NCBI GenBank assembly: GCA_029258795.1
Contig: JAPDKB010000007.1
Location: 181,070 to 245,069, forward strand
Reading direction: 5' to 3'
From: an archaeon
GTDB taxonomy: Archaea; EX4484-52; WAPT01
Length of the DNA stretch: 64,000 nt
Shown here: piece after piece, positions 1 to 8,135 of the stretch
How the letters are laid out: every line of letters begins with the position of its first letter
Numbering within the stretch: the first letter of the stretch is position 1
Translations under genes and position numbers: made by a program
Notes under the pieces: model-generated
The model's input: the letters and a program-made list of their open reading frames with translations, nothing else
Database searches by the model: none
What the model was told of the DNA's origin: nothing

Positions 1-1
1 C

Positions 2-1606
2 TGGGCTGACGCGATAGCGAGAGAGATAGTTACGAGAAAAAAGTACAGGTATGTGGATAAGGAGATAGAATTACCCAAAAAGCTGGTGGTGAAGACATCA
101 GCATCCATTTCGGGAGTGCTGCACATAGGCAGGCTCAGCGATACCGTGAGGGGAGAGGCGGTTGTCCGCGCTTTAAGGGATGCTGGCTACGATGCTGAAT
201 TGATATGGGTCGCCGAAGACATGGATCCGCTGCGCAAGATTCCGGAAGGTGTGCCGAAAGAGTATGAGGAGTATATAGGCATGCCGGTAAGTGATATTCC
301 TGATCCTTGGGGGTGTCATGATAGCTACGCGGAGCACCACAAGCTCAACTATTTTGAAACGCTGGACGAGTTTGTTGGGGTGGAGATGCCGAAATATTCC
401 ATGAGGGAGGAGTACAGAAAGGGTAACTTCAATCCCTTCATAAAGATGCTGATGGAGAAAGTGGAGCTTGTCAAAGAAATTCAAAACAAGTACCGCACCA
501 ATCCTTTGCCTGCTGGCTGGAGTCCTTGGGTACCCATCTGTGAGAACTGCGGCAAGATAATAACTCCTCGCGTTATAGGAATTGAGGATGGTAAGGTGCA
601 TTACATTTGTCAGGACTACAGCTTTGAGAAGTACACTGCCAAAGGGTGTGGGTATGAAGGCTATGCTGATCCCATGAGCGGGAACGGAAAGCTGATGTGG
701 AAGAGCGAGTGGGCAGCTCAGTGGGCAAGATGGAAGGTTGTTGCAGAGGGAGCCGGTAAGGAATATCAGGTGCCATCCAGCGCTTTCTGGGTGAATGCTG
801 AGATAGTGGAGAGAGTGCTTGACTTTCCCTCTCCTGTGCCCATATTCTACGAGCACATCATGATAGATGGACAGAAGATGTCCGCCTCTCTCGGCAACGT
901 TATCTATCCGCGGGACTGGCTGGAGGTTGCGAGGCCTGAAGTGTTGCGATACTTCTACTGCAAGAAGCTTATGAAGACCAGAAGCTTCTCGTGGCGTTTG
1001 CTCCCTAACCTGTATGATGAGTTCGACTGGGTTGCGAGAATCTATCACAACATGGAGAAGGTGGATAATGAAAGGGAGGAAAAACACTTGAAAAGGCTTT
1101 ACGAGATGTCGATGGTAAGAGATGTTCTCCCTGTTGTGCCATTATCTTACAGTCACGCAGCTATGATAGCTCAGCTATTCAGAAACGAGAATGATGTTAT
1201 CAGAGCATTGCAGAGAACAGGACATTATGATGAAAGCATGAAAGATCTCATTCTAGAAAGGGTAAAGCACGCAGGAAGGTGGGTGAGGAAGTACGCCCCT
1301 CCCGAATACAGGTTTGAGGTGCAGGAGAGGGTTAAGGATGAAATCAAAGCCATGCTTGAAGGGAAGGAAAGGGATGCGATGGTTGAGCTTGCCGAGCTTC
1401 TGAAGAGCGGAAAAAGCTGGAACGAAGAGGAGCTCAAAAACACGTTTGCCGAGATCATGGAGAAGCACGGGCTTGATGCGAAGAGATTCTTCAGAGCGTT
1501 TTATCTATGCGTGCTCGGAAAGGAAAGAGGGCCGAGGGCCACGACTTTGATCATGAGCTTAACGCCCAAAAAAGTCGCTTCCATTCTTTCGAGCTTGAAG
1601 GAATAA
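2..1606 (+). CDS. lysS: Lysyl-tRNA synthetase, class I (5'-truncated by window edge)
   Basis: Charges tRNA-Lys with lysine in the cytoplasm. The reading frame is open to the left edge of the window, and the residues before the GTG at 53 (WADAIAREIV...) match the usual N-terminus of class I LysRS, so the true start lies outside and the GTG at 53 is not it. The class I HIGH signature appears as HIGR at about 122-133 and the KMSKS loop as KMSAS at about 875-889. A CENCGK knuckle near 540 and a later CGYE fit the zinc insertion of the archaeal enzyme. The C-terminal part is helical, as in the family. The gene converges on GGGP synthase with a gap of about 35 nt. Family assignment is firm. Confidence 0.95.
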   Translation, partial: WADAIAREIVTRKKYRYVDKEIELPKKLVVKTSASISGVLHIGRLSDTVRGEAVVRALRDAGYDAELIWVAEDMDPLRKIPEGVPKEYEEYIGMPVSDIPDPWGCHDSYAEHHKLNYFETLDEFVGVEMPKYSMREEYRKGNFNPFIKMLMEKVELVKEIQNKYRTNPLPAGWSPWVPICENCGKIITPRVIGIEDGKVHYICQDYSFEKYTAKGCGYEGYADPMSGNGKLMWKSEWAAQWARWKVVAEGAGKEYQVPSSAFWVNAEIVERVLDFPSPVPIFYEHIMIDGQKMSASLGNVIYPRDWLEVARPEVLRYFYCKKLMKTRSFSWRLLPNLYDEFDWVARIYHNMEKVDNEREEKHLKRLYEMSMVRDVLPVVPLSYSHAAMIAQLFRNENDVIRALQRTGHYDESMKDLILERVKHAGRWVRKYAPPEYRFEVQERVKDEIKAMLEGKERDAMVELAELLKSGKSWNEEELKNTFAEIMEKHGLDAKRFFRAFYLCVLGKERGPRATTLIMSLTPKKVASILSSLKE

Positions 1607-1641
1607 AACATAGTTGTTAAAAATGGGAGATATAGAGTCAA

Positions 1642-2466
1642 TCACTTTTCTTCTTTCTTTGCTTCTTCCTTCTTCCGCTTTTCAACCCTCTTCTTTCCAA
1701 CCTGTTTTATGACGCGCACCATTTTGATTAGCTCTTCCTCTGGTTCTTTCGACTTCTCGACCAGCGTACCCGTAACTATTATGTCTGCTCCTGCCTTCAC
1801 GAGTTTTGTCGCCTCCTTGGGCTTCTTAACTCCTCCACCCACAATGATGGGCACGGACACAACTTTTCTGACCCTTTCAACCATCTTCGGCTCAACTGGC
1901 TCCTCAGCTCCAGAGCCAGCTTCAAGATAAACGAACCTCATACCCAGATACTGGCCTGCGAGAGCATAAGCCGCGGCTATATCCGGCTTTTTGCGCGGGA
2001 TGGGTTTTGCATCCCCGATGAAGGACACAGTTCCACCGGGCTCTATAATTATGTATGCCATCGGGATGGGCTCAATACCAAGCTTCTTGACTATGGGCGC
2101 ACCTAAAGCTTGAGCTCCGCTGATCCAGTAAGTGTTTCTGGAGTTGAGCAAGCTCATGAAGAATATGGCGTCTGCATACCTTGTAACATTATCCACGTTG
2201 CCGGGGAAAATTATGAGCGGCTTGGTCGTTGTTTCTTTGATTGTCTTCACAACACGCTCCGCAGACATCGTTCCAACTCCGAGGGATCCGCCCACCAGAA
2301 AAGCGTCACTCCCTGCATTATCCGCTGCTTCAACGATCTTACGCACGAGGTAAGGGTCGTCGTACTCGGGATCGAGGAGGGTGAAGTGCAGTGCGCCTTC
2401 CTTCTCAAGCTTATCCATCAGGTACTTCTCAACCCTCCCAATCGAAATGCTCTGCATGAAAATCAC
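1642..2466 (-). CDS. Geranylgeranylglyceryl phosphate synthase family protein
   Basis: Joins geranylgeranyl diphosphate to sn-glycerol-1-phosphate, the first committed step of archaeal ether-lipid synthesis. The protein is a TIM barrel: HFTLLDPE near the start, then DAFLVGGSLGVG, and a C-terminal phosphate-binding region VPIIVGGGVKKPKEA followed by GADIIVTGTLVE. The last 20 or so residues are a Lys/Glu tail. The start may be GTG at 2466 or ATG at 2457. A TTATATAA box at 2493-2500 places transcription start near 2470, so the mRNA is nearly leaderless. The related PcrB/heptaprenylglyceryl phosphate synthase is the main alternative, but the archaeal setting favours GGGPS. Confidence 0.9.
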   Translation of the reverse strand: MIFMQSISIGRVEKYLMDKLEKEGALHFTLLDPEYDDPYLVRKIVEAADNAGSDAFLVGGSLGVGTMSAERVVKTIKETTTKPLIIFPGNVDNVTRYADAIFFMSLLNSRNTYWISGAQALGAPIVKKLGIEPIPMAYIIIEPGGTVSFIGDAKPIPRKKPDIAAAYALAGQYLGMRFVYLEAGSGAEEPVEPKMVERVRKVVSVPIIVGGGVKKPKEATKLVKAGADIIVTGTLVEKSKEPEEELIKMVRVIKQVGKKRVEKRKKEEAKKEEK

Positions 2467-2492
2467 ATGCGGGCCATTGTGGTATTTCGGGC

Positions 2493-2500
2493 TTATATAA
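2493..2500 (-). promoter_or_regulatory. TATA box of the GGGP synthase gene
   Basis: TTATATAA lies about 30 nt upstream of the GTG start, as expected for an archaeal TATA element. It reads equally well on either strand; the spacing to the minus-strand gene fits best. Confidence 0.55.
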
Positions 2501-2587
2501 TCGAGCAGTTAAATTTTAAAAATTATTCCTTCCAAAAGTTAAGAGTCAAAAGCGCTTTTACCGTATCACATTTTTTGGGTGGTGTTG

Positions 2588-3148
2588 ATGGGATTGAGAC
2601 CTGCAAGGTGTTACAGGGCATGGGAGAGACCTTACACAAGAGTGGCGATAAGAGTTCCGAAAAAAGCTTACATAAAGGGTGTGCCCGGCATAAAATTAAG
2701 AATATTTGAGATGGGAACCAAACATAATGAATACACGAAAGCTGTGCACCTTGTTACTGAAGACAGGGTGCAGGTAAGGCACAACGCGCTTGAATCAGCG
2801 AGAGTTGCGGCAAACAGCTACATGAGGAAGAGAGTTGGAGATAAGAACTATTTCATGAAGATCAGGATTTACCCGCATCATGTGCTCAGAGAGCATGCTC
2901 AGGCGGCTGTTGCTCAGGCAGACAGATATTATCAGGGTATGCGCAGACCCTTTGGTAAGCCGACGGGAAGGGCTGCACAGGTGGATAAAAATCAGAAGAT
3001 AATGACGATATGGACCACAGACGAATTTGTGAATCAGGCTAAAATAGCAATGAAGAGGGCCGGTTACAAGATTCCCGGCTCAACAAAGGTTGTGGTGGAA
3101 GAGTGGAGCGGGCCTATAGACAAGCCCCTCGCCGGCTCTACCAATTAA
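2588..3148 (+). CDS. rpl10e: Ribosomal protein L10e (L16 family)
   Basis: Large-subunit ribosomal protein of the uL16/L10e family, placed near the A site of the 50S subunit. Starting at ATG 2588 gives MGLRPARCYR, matching the conserved N-terminus; the three codons further upstream (GTG GTG TTG) are not needed. Conserved stretches include RPYTRVAIRVPKKAY, VRHNALESARVAAN, YPHHVLREHAQAAV and the MRRPFGKPTG loop. About 186 residues, a little longer than many homologs. It leads a run of plus-strand translation genes, with aIF2-alpha 15 nt downstream. Confidence 0.95.
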   Translation: MGLRPARCYRAWERPYTRVAIRVPKKAYIKGVPGIKLRIFEMGTKHNEYTKAVHLVTEDRVQVRHNALESARVAANSYMRKRVGDKNYFMKIRIYPHHVLREHAQAAVAQADRYYQGMRRPFGKPTGRAAQVDKNQKIMTIWTTDEFVNQAKIAMKRAGYKIPGSTKVVVEEWSGPIDKPLAGSTN

Positions 3149-3163
3149 AGGGCTTGTTCTGGG

Positions 3164-3955
3164 GTGAAGAACATCAGGAGATACGAGGAGTGGCCGGAGA
3201 AAGGAGAACTTGTAATGGTTAAGATAGTGGAAGTCAGGCCAAACAGCGCGATTGTGGAGCTTGAGGAGTATCCGGGAAAGAAAGGTATGATACACATCTC
3301 CGAGATTTCTTCCAGATGGATAAAGAACATAAGGGATTTCGTTAGAGAGGGTCAGAAATGGGTCGCGAAGGTGCTTGAAGTTGATAAGGACAGGAAGCAC
3401 ATCACACTATCCATTAAGAGAGTAAGCCCCTCCGCCAGAAGAGAGAAGCAAAAGGAGTACAATAACGAAATAAAAGCTGAAAAATGGCTGAAGATGATCG
3501 CAAAACAGCTCGGTAAGGATGAAAACAGGATTTATGAAGAGATCGGATTCCTGCTCCAGAAAAAGTTTGATCTCATGTATGCTGCATTTGAAATAGCCAA
3601 AGAAGAAGGTAAGGAAGCTCTCATCAAGGAAGGTGTGCCTACAGACTGGGCTGAAAAGATGGAGGAATTCGCCAAGGAATACATAAAGGAGAAGGAGGTT
3701 GTGATCAGGAGGGAGCTTGAAATAATGAGCAAGGACGGAAGAGGAATAAAATGGGTTAGGGAGGCTCTGCTCAAGCACGGAAAGGGTGAACGGCTTGAGT
3801 TAAAATACATATCATCTCCTGTTTATTACATAAGGATAAAGGGCAGGGACTACAAAGAATGTGAAAAGTTACTGAAAGATTTTGTTGGGAAAGTGGACGA
3901 AGATCTGCGGAAGCATGCAGGACACTGTAAACTGGTGGGAGAAATAGAAGAATGA
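3164..3955 (+). CDS. Translation initiation factor 2, alpha subunit
   Basis: Alpha subunit of aIF2, the factor that brings initiator Met-tRNA to the small ribosomal subunit. The N-terminal 85 residues are an S1/OB RNA-binding domain (GELVMVKIVEV, GMIHISEIS, KVLEVDKDRKHITLSIKRV). A helical middle domain follows, then a C-terminal alpha/beta domain ending with KLVGEIEE. The length of 263 residues is typical. Start is GTG at 3164, preceded by GGGGTG. It is followed by Nop10 and a PAC2 protein, the usual archaeal gene order. Confidence 0.95.
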   Translation: MKNIRRYEEWPEKGELVMVKIVEVRPNSAIVELEEYPGKKGMIHISEISSRWIKNIRDFVREGQKWVAKVLEVDKDRKHITLSIKRVSPSARREKQKEYNNEIKAEKWLKMIAKQLGKDENRIYEEIGFLLQKKFDLMYAAFEIAKEEGKEALIKEGVPTDWAEKMEEFAKEYIKEKEVVIRRELEIMSKDGRGIKWVREALLKHGKGERLELKYISSPVYYIRIKGRDYKECEKLLKDFVGKVDEDLRKHAGHCKLVGEIEE

Positions 3956-3973
3956 GCACAAATGTGAAGCGAG

Positions 3974-4135
3974 ATGCCGCACATTTATAAATGTTTGAAC
4001 TGTAATGAATACACACTGAAGGAAAAGTGTCCGAGATGCGGTGCCCAAACCGCTAAAGCTCAACCGCCCCGCTTTTCGCCAGAAGACAAATACGGCAAGT
4101 GGAGGCGGATGGCAAAACAAGACCATGGTGGTTGA
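3974..4135 (+). CDS. nop10: H/ACA RNP component Nop10
   Basis: A 53-residue protein. Nop10 binds Cbf5 in the H/ACA ribonucleoprotein that makes pseudouridine in rRNA. Two CxxC knuckles (CLNC and CPRC) form the zinc ribbon; the downstream segment PPRFSPEDKYGKWRR is the conserved Nop10 linker and C-terminal helix. ATG at 3974 follows the aIF2-alpha stop by 18 nt. The stop TGA directly abuts the ATG of the PAC2 gene, so the three genes form one operon. Confidence 0.93.
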   Translation: MPHIYKCLNCNEYTLKEKCPRCGAQTAKAQPPRFSPEDKYGKWRRMAKQDHGG

Positions 4136-4981
4136 ATGGCGGAAAAAATAAAGGATGTGTACGATGGTACTTTTAGGGAACACGGCACATTTATCAGGTG
4201 GTTGAAGAAGCCCAAACTCAAGGACCCTGTGTTCATTCAGGGTCTTCCCGGCATAGGTTATGTTGGAAGGAACGCTGCCGGCTATCTAGTTGATGAGCTG
4301 GGGGCAGAAAAGTTTGCCGAACTTTATTCTTATCATTTTCCTCATGTCGTTCTCGTTGACCCTGAAAGGAAAGGGGTGATAAGAGAGATAAAGAATGAGT
4401 TCTTTTACTGGAAAGCCAGGAAAAAGGGACAGCGCGACCTCATAATCCTTATCGGGGATGCGCAGAGCATGGATCCTAAAGGTCATTACCTCATAGCGGA
4501 GAAGATAGTGGATGTTGTGGAATCCCTCGGCGTGAAGGAAGTGATAACGCTTGGCGGCTTTGGAACGGGTGAGCTGATTGAGGGAGAACCCAAGGTTTAT
4601 GGAGCTGCAATAAGCGAGGGAGATATGAAGCCGTTTGAGAAGCTGGGTGTGCAGTTCAAGGATACTGCCATAGGCCAGATAATCGGCGGAGCAGGCCTTG
4701 TTCTTGCTGTTGCGAAGCACCGTGGGATGAAGGGTGTGTGTTTGATGGGAGAGACATCCGGCATGCTTGTCTCAGATCCCAAGGCAACGGAAGCCGTGCT
4801 TAAAGTGCTCGATAAGCTCTATAATCTTGGACTTGACTTCTCCAAGATAGAAGAACGTGTGAAGGAACTCGATAAAATCATAAAGAAGATGGAGACGCTG
4901 CAGGAACAGCTGCTGGCTTCACTCCTGCAACCCAAGAAAGAAAAGAAAGAAGAGGAGAAGGACTTGCAATACATAGGGTGA
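4136..4981 (+). CDS. PAC2 family protein (proteasome assembly chaperone-like)
   Basis: Member of the archaeal PAC2 family, related to eukaryotic proteasome assembly chaperone 2; the exact archaeal role is not settled. The characteristic N-terminal motif GLPGIGYVGR is at about residues 35-44, with a conserved middle GGFGTGEL. The C-terminus GETSGMLVSDPKATEAVLKVL is typical and is followed by a charged coiled-coil tail. The gene starts at the base after the Nop10 stop, so it is translationally coupled. Family membership is firm, function is not. Confidence 0.88.
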   Translation: MAEKIKDVYDGTFREHGTFIRWLKKPKLKDPVFIQGLPGIGYVGRNAAGYLVDELGAEKFAELYSYHFPHVVLVDPERKGVIREIKNEFFYWKARKKGQRDLIILIGDAQSMDPKGHYLIAEKIVDVVESLGVKEVITLGGFGTGELIEGEPKVYGAAISEGDMKPFEKLGVQFKDTAIGQIIGGAGLVLAVAKHRGMKGVCLMGETSGMLVSDPKATEAVLKVLDKLYNLGLDFSKIEERVKELDKIIKKMETLQEQLLASLLQPKKEKKEEEKDLQYIG

Positions 4982-5055
4982 ACTGAGTGGCTGTGGAATC
5001 TAAAAAAGGTCATGCTTATACGTGCGTGTCCAGAAGTGGTGAGTGGTGGTGTGAA

Positions 5056-5253
5056 ATGGAGGAATACAACAGATATGAGAGAGCGAGAATAATTGCCGCA
5101 AGGGCACTTCAGCTATCCATGGGTGCACTGCCTTTGATAAAAACAAAAGAAATCGACCCCATAAAGATCGCAAGAATGGAGTTTGAGAAGGGCGTGCTAC
5201 CAATAACCATCATAAACAAGAGCGAGCGCAAGACGCTCGGGTGGTTCTTCTAG
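5056..5253 (+). CDS. rpoK: RNA polymerase subunit K (Rpb6-like)
   Basis: Small RNA polymerase subunit homologous to eukaryotic Rpb6 and bacterial omega, which clamps the largest subunit. The signature is [20 protein letters not shown], then [21 protein letters not shown] chose ATG 5056 (65 residues) because RpoK proteins are about 57 residues and the conserved domain starts right after it; GGTGGTGTGA precedes it. An in-frame ATG at 4987 would add 23 poorly protein-like residues. It lies between the PAC2 gene and rpsB. Confidence 0.9.
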   Translation: MEEYNRYERARIIAARALQLSMGALPLIKTKEIDPIKIARMEFEKGVLPITIINKSERKTLGWFF

Positions 5254-5321
5254 TTCCAAAAACTTTAAAAAAGTGTGCATTCATTTTAACGATGTTCAAG
5301 TAACAAGCGGGTGAGATATGG

Positions 5322-5996
5322 ATGGCTGAGAAAGGTAAGGAAGTGCAGCAAGTACAACAGCAGGGAAATAGTGGTGATACTCAACAGGACATGCTTGTAC
5401 CTCTCAACACGTATCTGGCTGCGGGAATCCATATTGGTATGAGGTTCCGCGTCAAATACATGAAAAAGTTCATTTATAAGGTAAGGCCCAACAGAATATG
5501 CGTTTTCGATGTTCAGAAGATAGATGAGAGGTTGAGGATTGCCGCAAAATTCCTTGCAAAATACAAGCCGGAAGATATTCTGGTTGTGGGAAGGAAGCCA
5601 AATTCCCACAAGCCCGTGGTCAAGTTCGCTGAGGCAACTGGGGCAAAAGCGGTCTACGGCAGATTCATGCCGGGAGCCCTCACCAACCCCTATCAGGAAG
5701 TTTATCTTGAGCCAAAGATAGTTGTGATCACGGACCCCATAGCTGACAGGCAGGCGCTGGAAGAAGCGGTCAAGAGCAACATACCGGTGATAGCGTTGTG
5801 CGATAGTTTCAACCACCCATCCAACGTTGATCTGGTTATTCCGTGCAACAACAAAGGAAGGAAATCTCTGGCTCTGATTTACTGGATTCTTGCGAGGGAG
5901 TATCTCAAGGAAAGAGGTACGATTAAAGGAGATGCGGAGTTCAAGTACAGCCTGGATGACTTCATAATGCCCGTAGAACAGCATCAGAATGAATAA
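5322..5996 (+). CDS. rpsB: Ribosomal protein S2
   Basis: Small-subunit ribosomal protein uS2. After a Gln-rich N-terminal tail of about 25 residues comes YLAAGIHIGMR, then FIYKVRPNRICVFDVQKIDERL, and later RFMPGALTNP and VITDPIADRQALEEA, all S2 hallmarks. Start is ATG 5322 with GGGTGAG 6 nt upstream. A TATA-like CTTTAAAAA near 5264-5272 would put the RNA start near 5295, so this gene has a short leader and a ribosome binding site. A final EYSLDDF-like segment is archaeal. Confidence 0.95.
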   Translation: MAEKGKEVQQVQQQGNSGDTQQDMLVPLNTYLAAGIHIGMRFRVKYMKKFIYKVRPNRICVFDVQKIDERLRIAAKFLAKYKPEDILVVGRKPNSHKPVVKFAEATGAKAVYGRFMPGALTNPYQEVYLEPKIVVITDPIADRQALEEAVKSNIPVIALCDSFNHPSNVDLVIPCNNKGRKSLALIYWILAREYLKERGTIKGDAEFKYSLDDFIMPVEQHQNE

Positions 5997-6022
5997 AAAG
6001 CTTCGAATTCTCATCTCAGTGA

Positions 6023-6487
6023 ATGATAGAATACATTTTCAGCTCACCAACAGTGAGGGTTGCGGTTCTTGCTTCTCTTCCTTTTAGCGAGAATAGGGGT
6101 GCTATTATCTATGGCGTGGCTTCAGGCATGAACCCTTTGTTAACTTACGTTGTCTCATGCACTTTCAACATCCTTGCTGTCATTCTTGTCTACTGGATCG
6201 TCACCAATTCCTTTGTGGGAAAGCTTCTCCATAAGATTTTTCAAAAGCACATAGAGAAGAAAATAGCAGGTAATAAAGAAAAACTGGAAAAGTATGAGGA
6301 GCTTGCTCTTCTCATTTTCGTTGCTGTGCCGTTTGTAGGTACTGGCGGCTATACAGGACTTTTAATTGCTTCATTTCTCGGTCTGGATTTCAAAAAGAGT
6401 TCTGTGGTAATTTCAGCGGGGATATTGATCGCTGGACTGATAACTTTACTGGCCTCACTCGGATTCAGATTCGTTACAGTAGGGTGA
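6023..6487 (+). CDS. Small multidrug export family membrane protein
   Basis: A 154-residue integral membrane protein of the small multi-drug export (COG2426-like) family. The conserved N-terminal motif LASLPFSENRGAIIYG is present, followed by membrane segments near residues 36-58, 95-115 and 125-150, with a charged cytoplasmic loop in between (KHIEKKIAGNKEKLEKYEE). PFVGTGGYTGLL is also family-typical. Transport function of this family rests on weak evidence. It starts 26 nt after rpsB and converges on the V4R pair. Confidence 0.8.
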   Translation: MIEYIFSSPTVRVAVLASLPFSENRGAIIYGVASGMNPLLTYVVSCTFNILAVILVYWIVTNSFVGKLLHKIFQKHIEKKIAGNKEKLEKYEELALLIFVAVPFVGTGGYTGLLIASFLGLDFKKSSVVISAGILIAGLITLLASLGFRFVTVG

Positions 6488-6509
6488 AGTGGAAGAAAGA
6501 AAATCCACT

Positions 6510-7049
6510 TCACTCGAATATCTCGAATTCACATCTGTCATGGCCTGCAGCCATACACTTGACCTCTCTGACGTCAAGCTGCTTTTTGAACAGCTCTGAA
6601 AGGAACCCTGCAAAAAGTCCTGAAAGGTAATAACATGTTTTTGTTTTCTCTCCTATGTTCTTGCTCCACATGTCTGCTGTTGGTGATGAAGGCACGATGA
6701 TTTTCTCACCATCAAATGTTATCTTGGAATAACCGGAATACATCAGGAACCCGAAAAACTTTCCTATGGTGTCTTCCACACTTTCGCCCTCCACATGATG
6801 TGCCTTGAAATATTCCTTTCCAGCTTCCACTCCTATGTTGTACAGTATTCCCCCTCCTGTAGGGCCAACATACTCCTTCAGTATTTTGAGCACCTCTGCC
6901 ATGAAGTAGTCGGCACCCATCAGCACCAATCTCTTACCATTCACTATAAAGTTACCGTTGGTATCGCCATGCGCCTTCAGGCCCACAAGCCTCTTGAACT
7001 CACCATCCCTTATCTTTTCTATTTTTTTGGTGTCGAACTCCATAACCAT
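6510..7049 (-). CDS. V4R domain protein
   Basis: A 179-residue stand-alone V4R (4-vinyl reductase) domain, a fold that binds small hydrophobic or tetrapyrrole-like ligands in other proteins. Family marks are GGGILYNIGVEAGKEYF in the first half, then YYLSGLFAGFLSELF and the closing CMAAGHDRCEFE. It is the second gene of a two-gene minus-strand operon, 18 nt after its paralog. GGAGGTGAGG lies just before the ATG. It lacks the roughly 20-residue N-terminal extension of its paralog. The ligand is unknown. Confidence 0.8.
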   Translation of the reverse strand: MVMEFDTKKIEKIRDGEFKRLVGLKAHGDTNGNFIVNGKRLVLMGADYFMAEVLKILKEYVGPTGGGILYNIGVEAGKEYFKAHHVEGESVEDTIGKFFGFLMYSGYSKITFDGEKIIVPSSPTADMWSKNIGEKTKTCYYLSGLFAGFLSELFKKQLDVREVKCMAAGHDRCEFEIFE

Positions 7050-7067
7050 TTACCTCACCTCCATTCA

Positions 7068-7736
7068 TTAACTCTTTGCTTTTTCACCAACAAATTCGCA
7101 GTAATCATCACCCATTGCCTCGCATTTGGTTTCCCTCACCACTATTTCCTCCCCTACAAGCTCGGACACCACACCTCCCACAACTCCAGCTATGAAATGA
7201 CATACTGGCTCTTTTGCTTTTATACCGTTGTTGCGGTAATATGCCGCTACGAACGTGTTCCTTATTCTAGCTATGTAGTGGTGGTTATCGGTATCGAAAC
7301 AGACAATGTCTGTGTTGCCCAAGAAGCCCGAGTGCTTCCCGTATCCAACAATTTTTGCACACATCTCGAATGGTGTATCTCCCTTTATTTTCTCCAAGGT
7401 TTTCAGGTCGAAACCGCTCTTGAGGAGAGCGAGTGCAGCCCCGCCCATACTCTTTGATGAACGCTTGAACATGACCGCTATATTTTTTCCGGCGTTGTAA
7501 CCAAAGTCATACGTCATTCTTTTCGTCATGGCCTCTCCAACGAACTGTTCCAGAGCCTTGACCACATCGTGAAAAATTACATAATTAATAAGAACGAATC
7601 TTCTTCCATGATATTCTATAACTCCATTCTTATCGGGCTCGATTGGGGTTAATTTGGGGGCAAGAGCGTAAAATGCTTCTCTAATCTCCGCAAATCTTTT
7701 CATCTCCTCTTCAGGAAGCTGTTTATACTCTGGCAT
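7068..7736 (-). CDS. V4R domain protein, longer paralog
   Basis: A 222-residue V4R domain protein, clearly homologous to the downstream gene: it ends with CEAMGDDYCEFVGE against CMAAGHDRCEFE and shares the FIAGVVGGVVSELVGEE helix. The N-terminus carries an extra helical segment (EEEMKRFAEIREAFYALAP). A conserved-looking FEMCAKIVGYGKHSGF may line the pocket. A TATATATAG box at about 7788-7797 would start RNA near 7765. The pair may form a heterodimer; that is inference. Confidence 0.78.
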   Translation of the reverse strand: MPEYKQLPEEEMKRFAEIREAFYALAPKLTPIEPDKNGVIEYHGRRFVLINYVIFHDVVKALEQFVGEAMTKRMTYDFGYNAGKNIAVMFKRSSKSMGGAALALLKSGFDLKTLEKIKGDTPFEMCAKIVGYGKHSGFLGNTDIVCFDTDNHHYIARIRNTFVAAYYRNNGIKAKEPVCHFIAGVVGGVVSELVGEEIVVRETKCEAMGDDYCEFVGEKAKS

Positions 7737-8135
7737 GCGACCACCCTGCTCTTCGAAAACCTGTTATATCCATATTTTCTCGAAAGTCGTATATATAGAT
7801 TGCAGTTCGATGATTGCTGAACAAAAATCACATTTTTCACCCGTAAACTGAGGTCAAAATCCATAGCAGAAGTTCAGCACCACCCACCATTGCAATAAAA
7901 ACAGGCACCTGTTGGAAGTAATGCTTATTTTGTCTTTTCTGTTTATCCGTAGTCCGATTAGGAAGGTGACGCAGAATGCGACCAAAAAAAGAAAATAGAG
8001 ACAAAGTGTACTGCTGTGATGAAGTATCATGAGAATTTTTTGTGTGATTGCAGGTTATGAAAATTTTTAGAAAAATCAAAACAAGATAGATTGATAAAAA
8101 TTTCCGGCTGAAATCATGTGGTACAATTGTAGAAG
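7737..8135. other. 399-nt gap between V4R operon and DUF116 gene
   Basis: Contains a TATA-like box (about 7788-7797) suited to the V4R operon, a possible small minus-strand membrane-protein gene (next entry), and AT-rich sequence before the DUF116 start. No RNA gene was recognised. Confidence 0.5.
7854..8030 (-). CDS. Possible small membrane protein, perhaps frameshifted
   Basis: ATG at 8030 opens a 58-residue frame with a clear hydrophobic segment (LYFLFLVAFCVTFLIG) followed by positive residues (RINRKDK), a topology that looks real. Its C-terminal third is less convincing. The adjacent frame contains a second membrane-like helix (VPVFIAMVGGAELLLWILTS) ending at the TGA near 7837-7845. One lost or gained base between about 7900 and 7920 would join both into a two-helix protein of about 65 residues. 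No family recognised; it may also be a decayed gene. Confidence 0.3.
   Translation of the reverse strand: MILHHSSTLCLYFLFLVAFCVTFLIGLRINRKDKISITSNRCLFLLQWWVVLNFCYGF

Noticed and set aside
173-1087. Long minus-strand frame of about 300 codons opposite lysS
   Set aside because: Codon composition and His/Leu/Pro richness are those of an antisense shadow; lysS is certain.
2110-2709. Plus-strand frame of 199 codons across the GGGP synthase gene and into rpl10e
   Set aside because: Covers two confident genes and a TATA box; no protein-like features.
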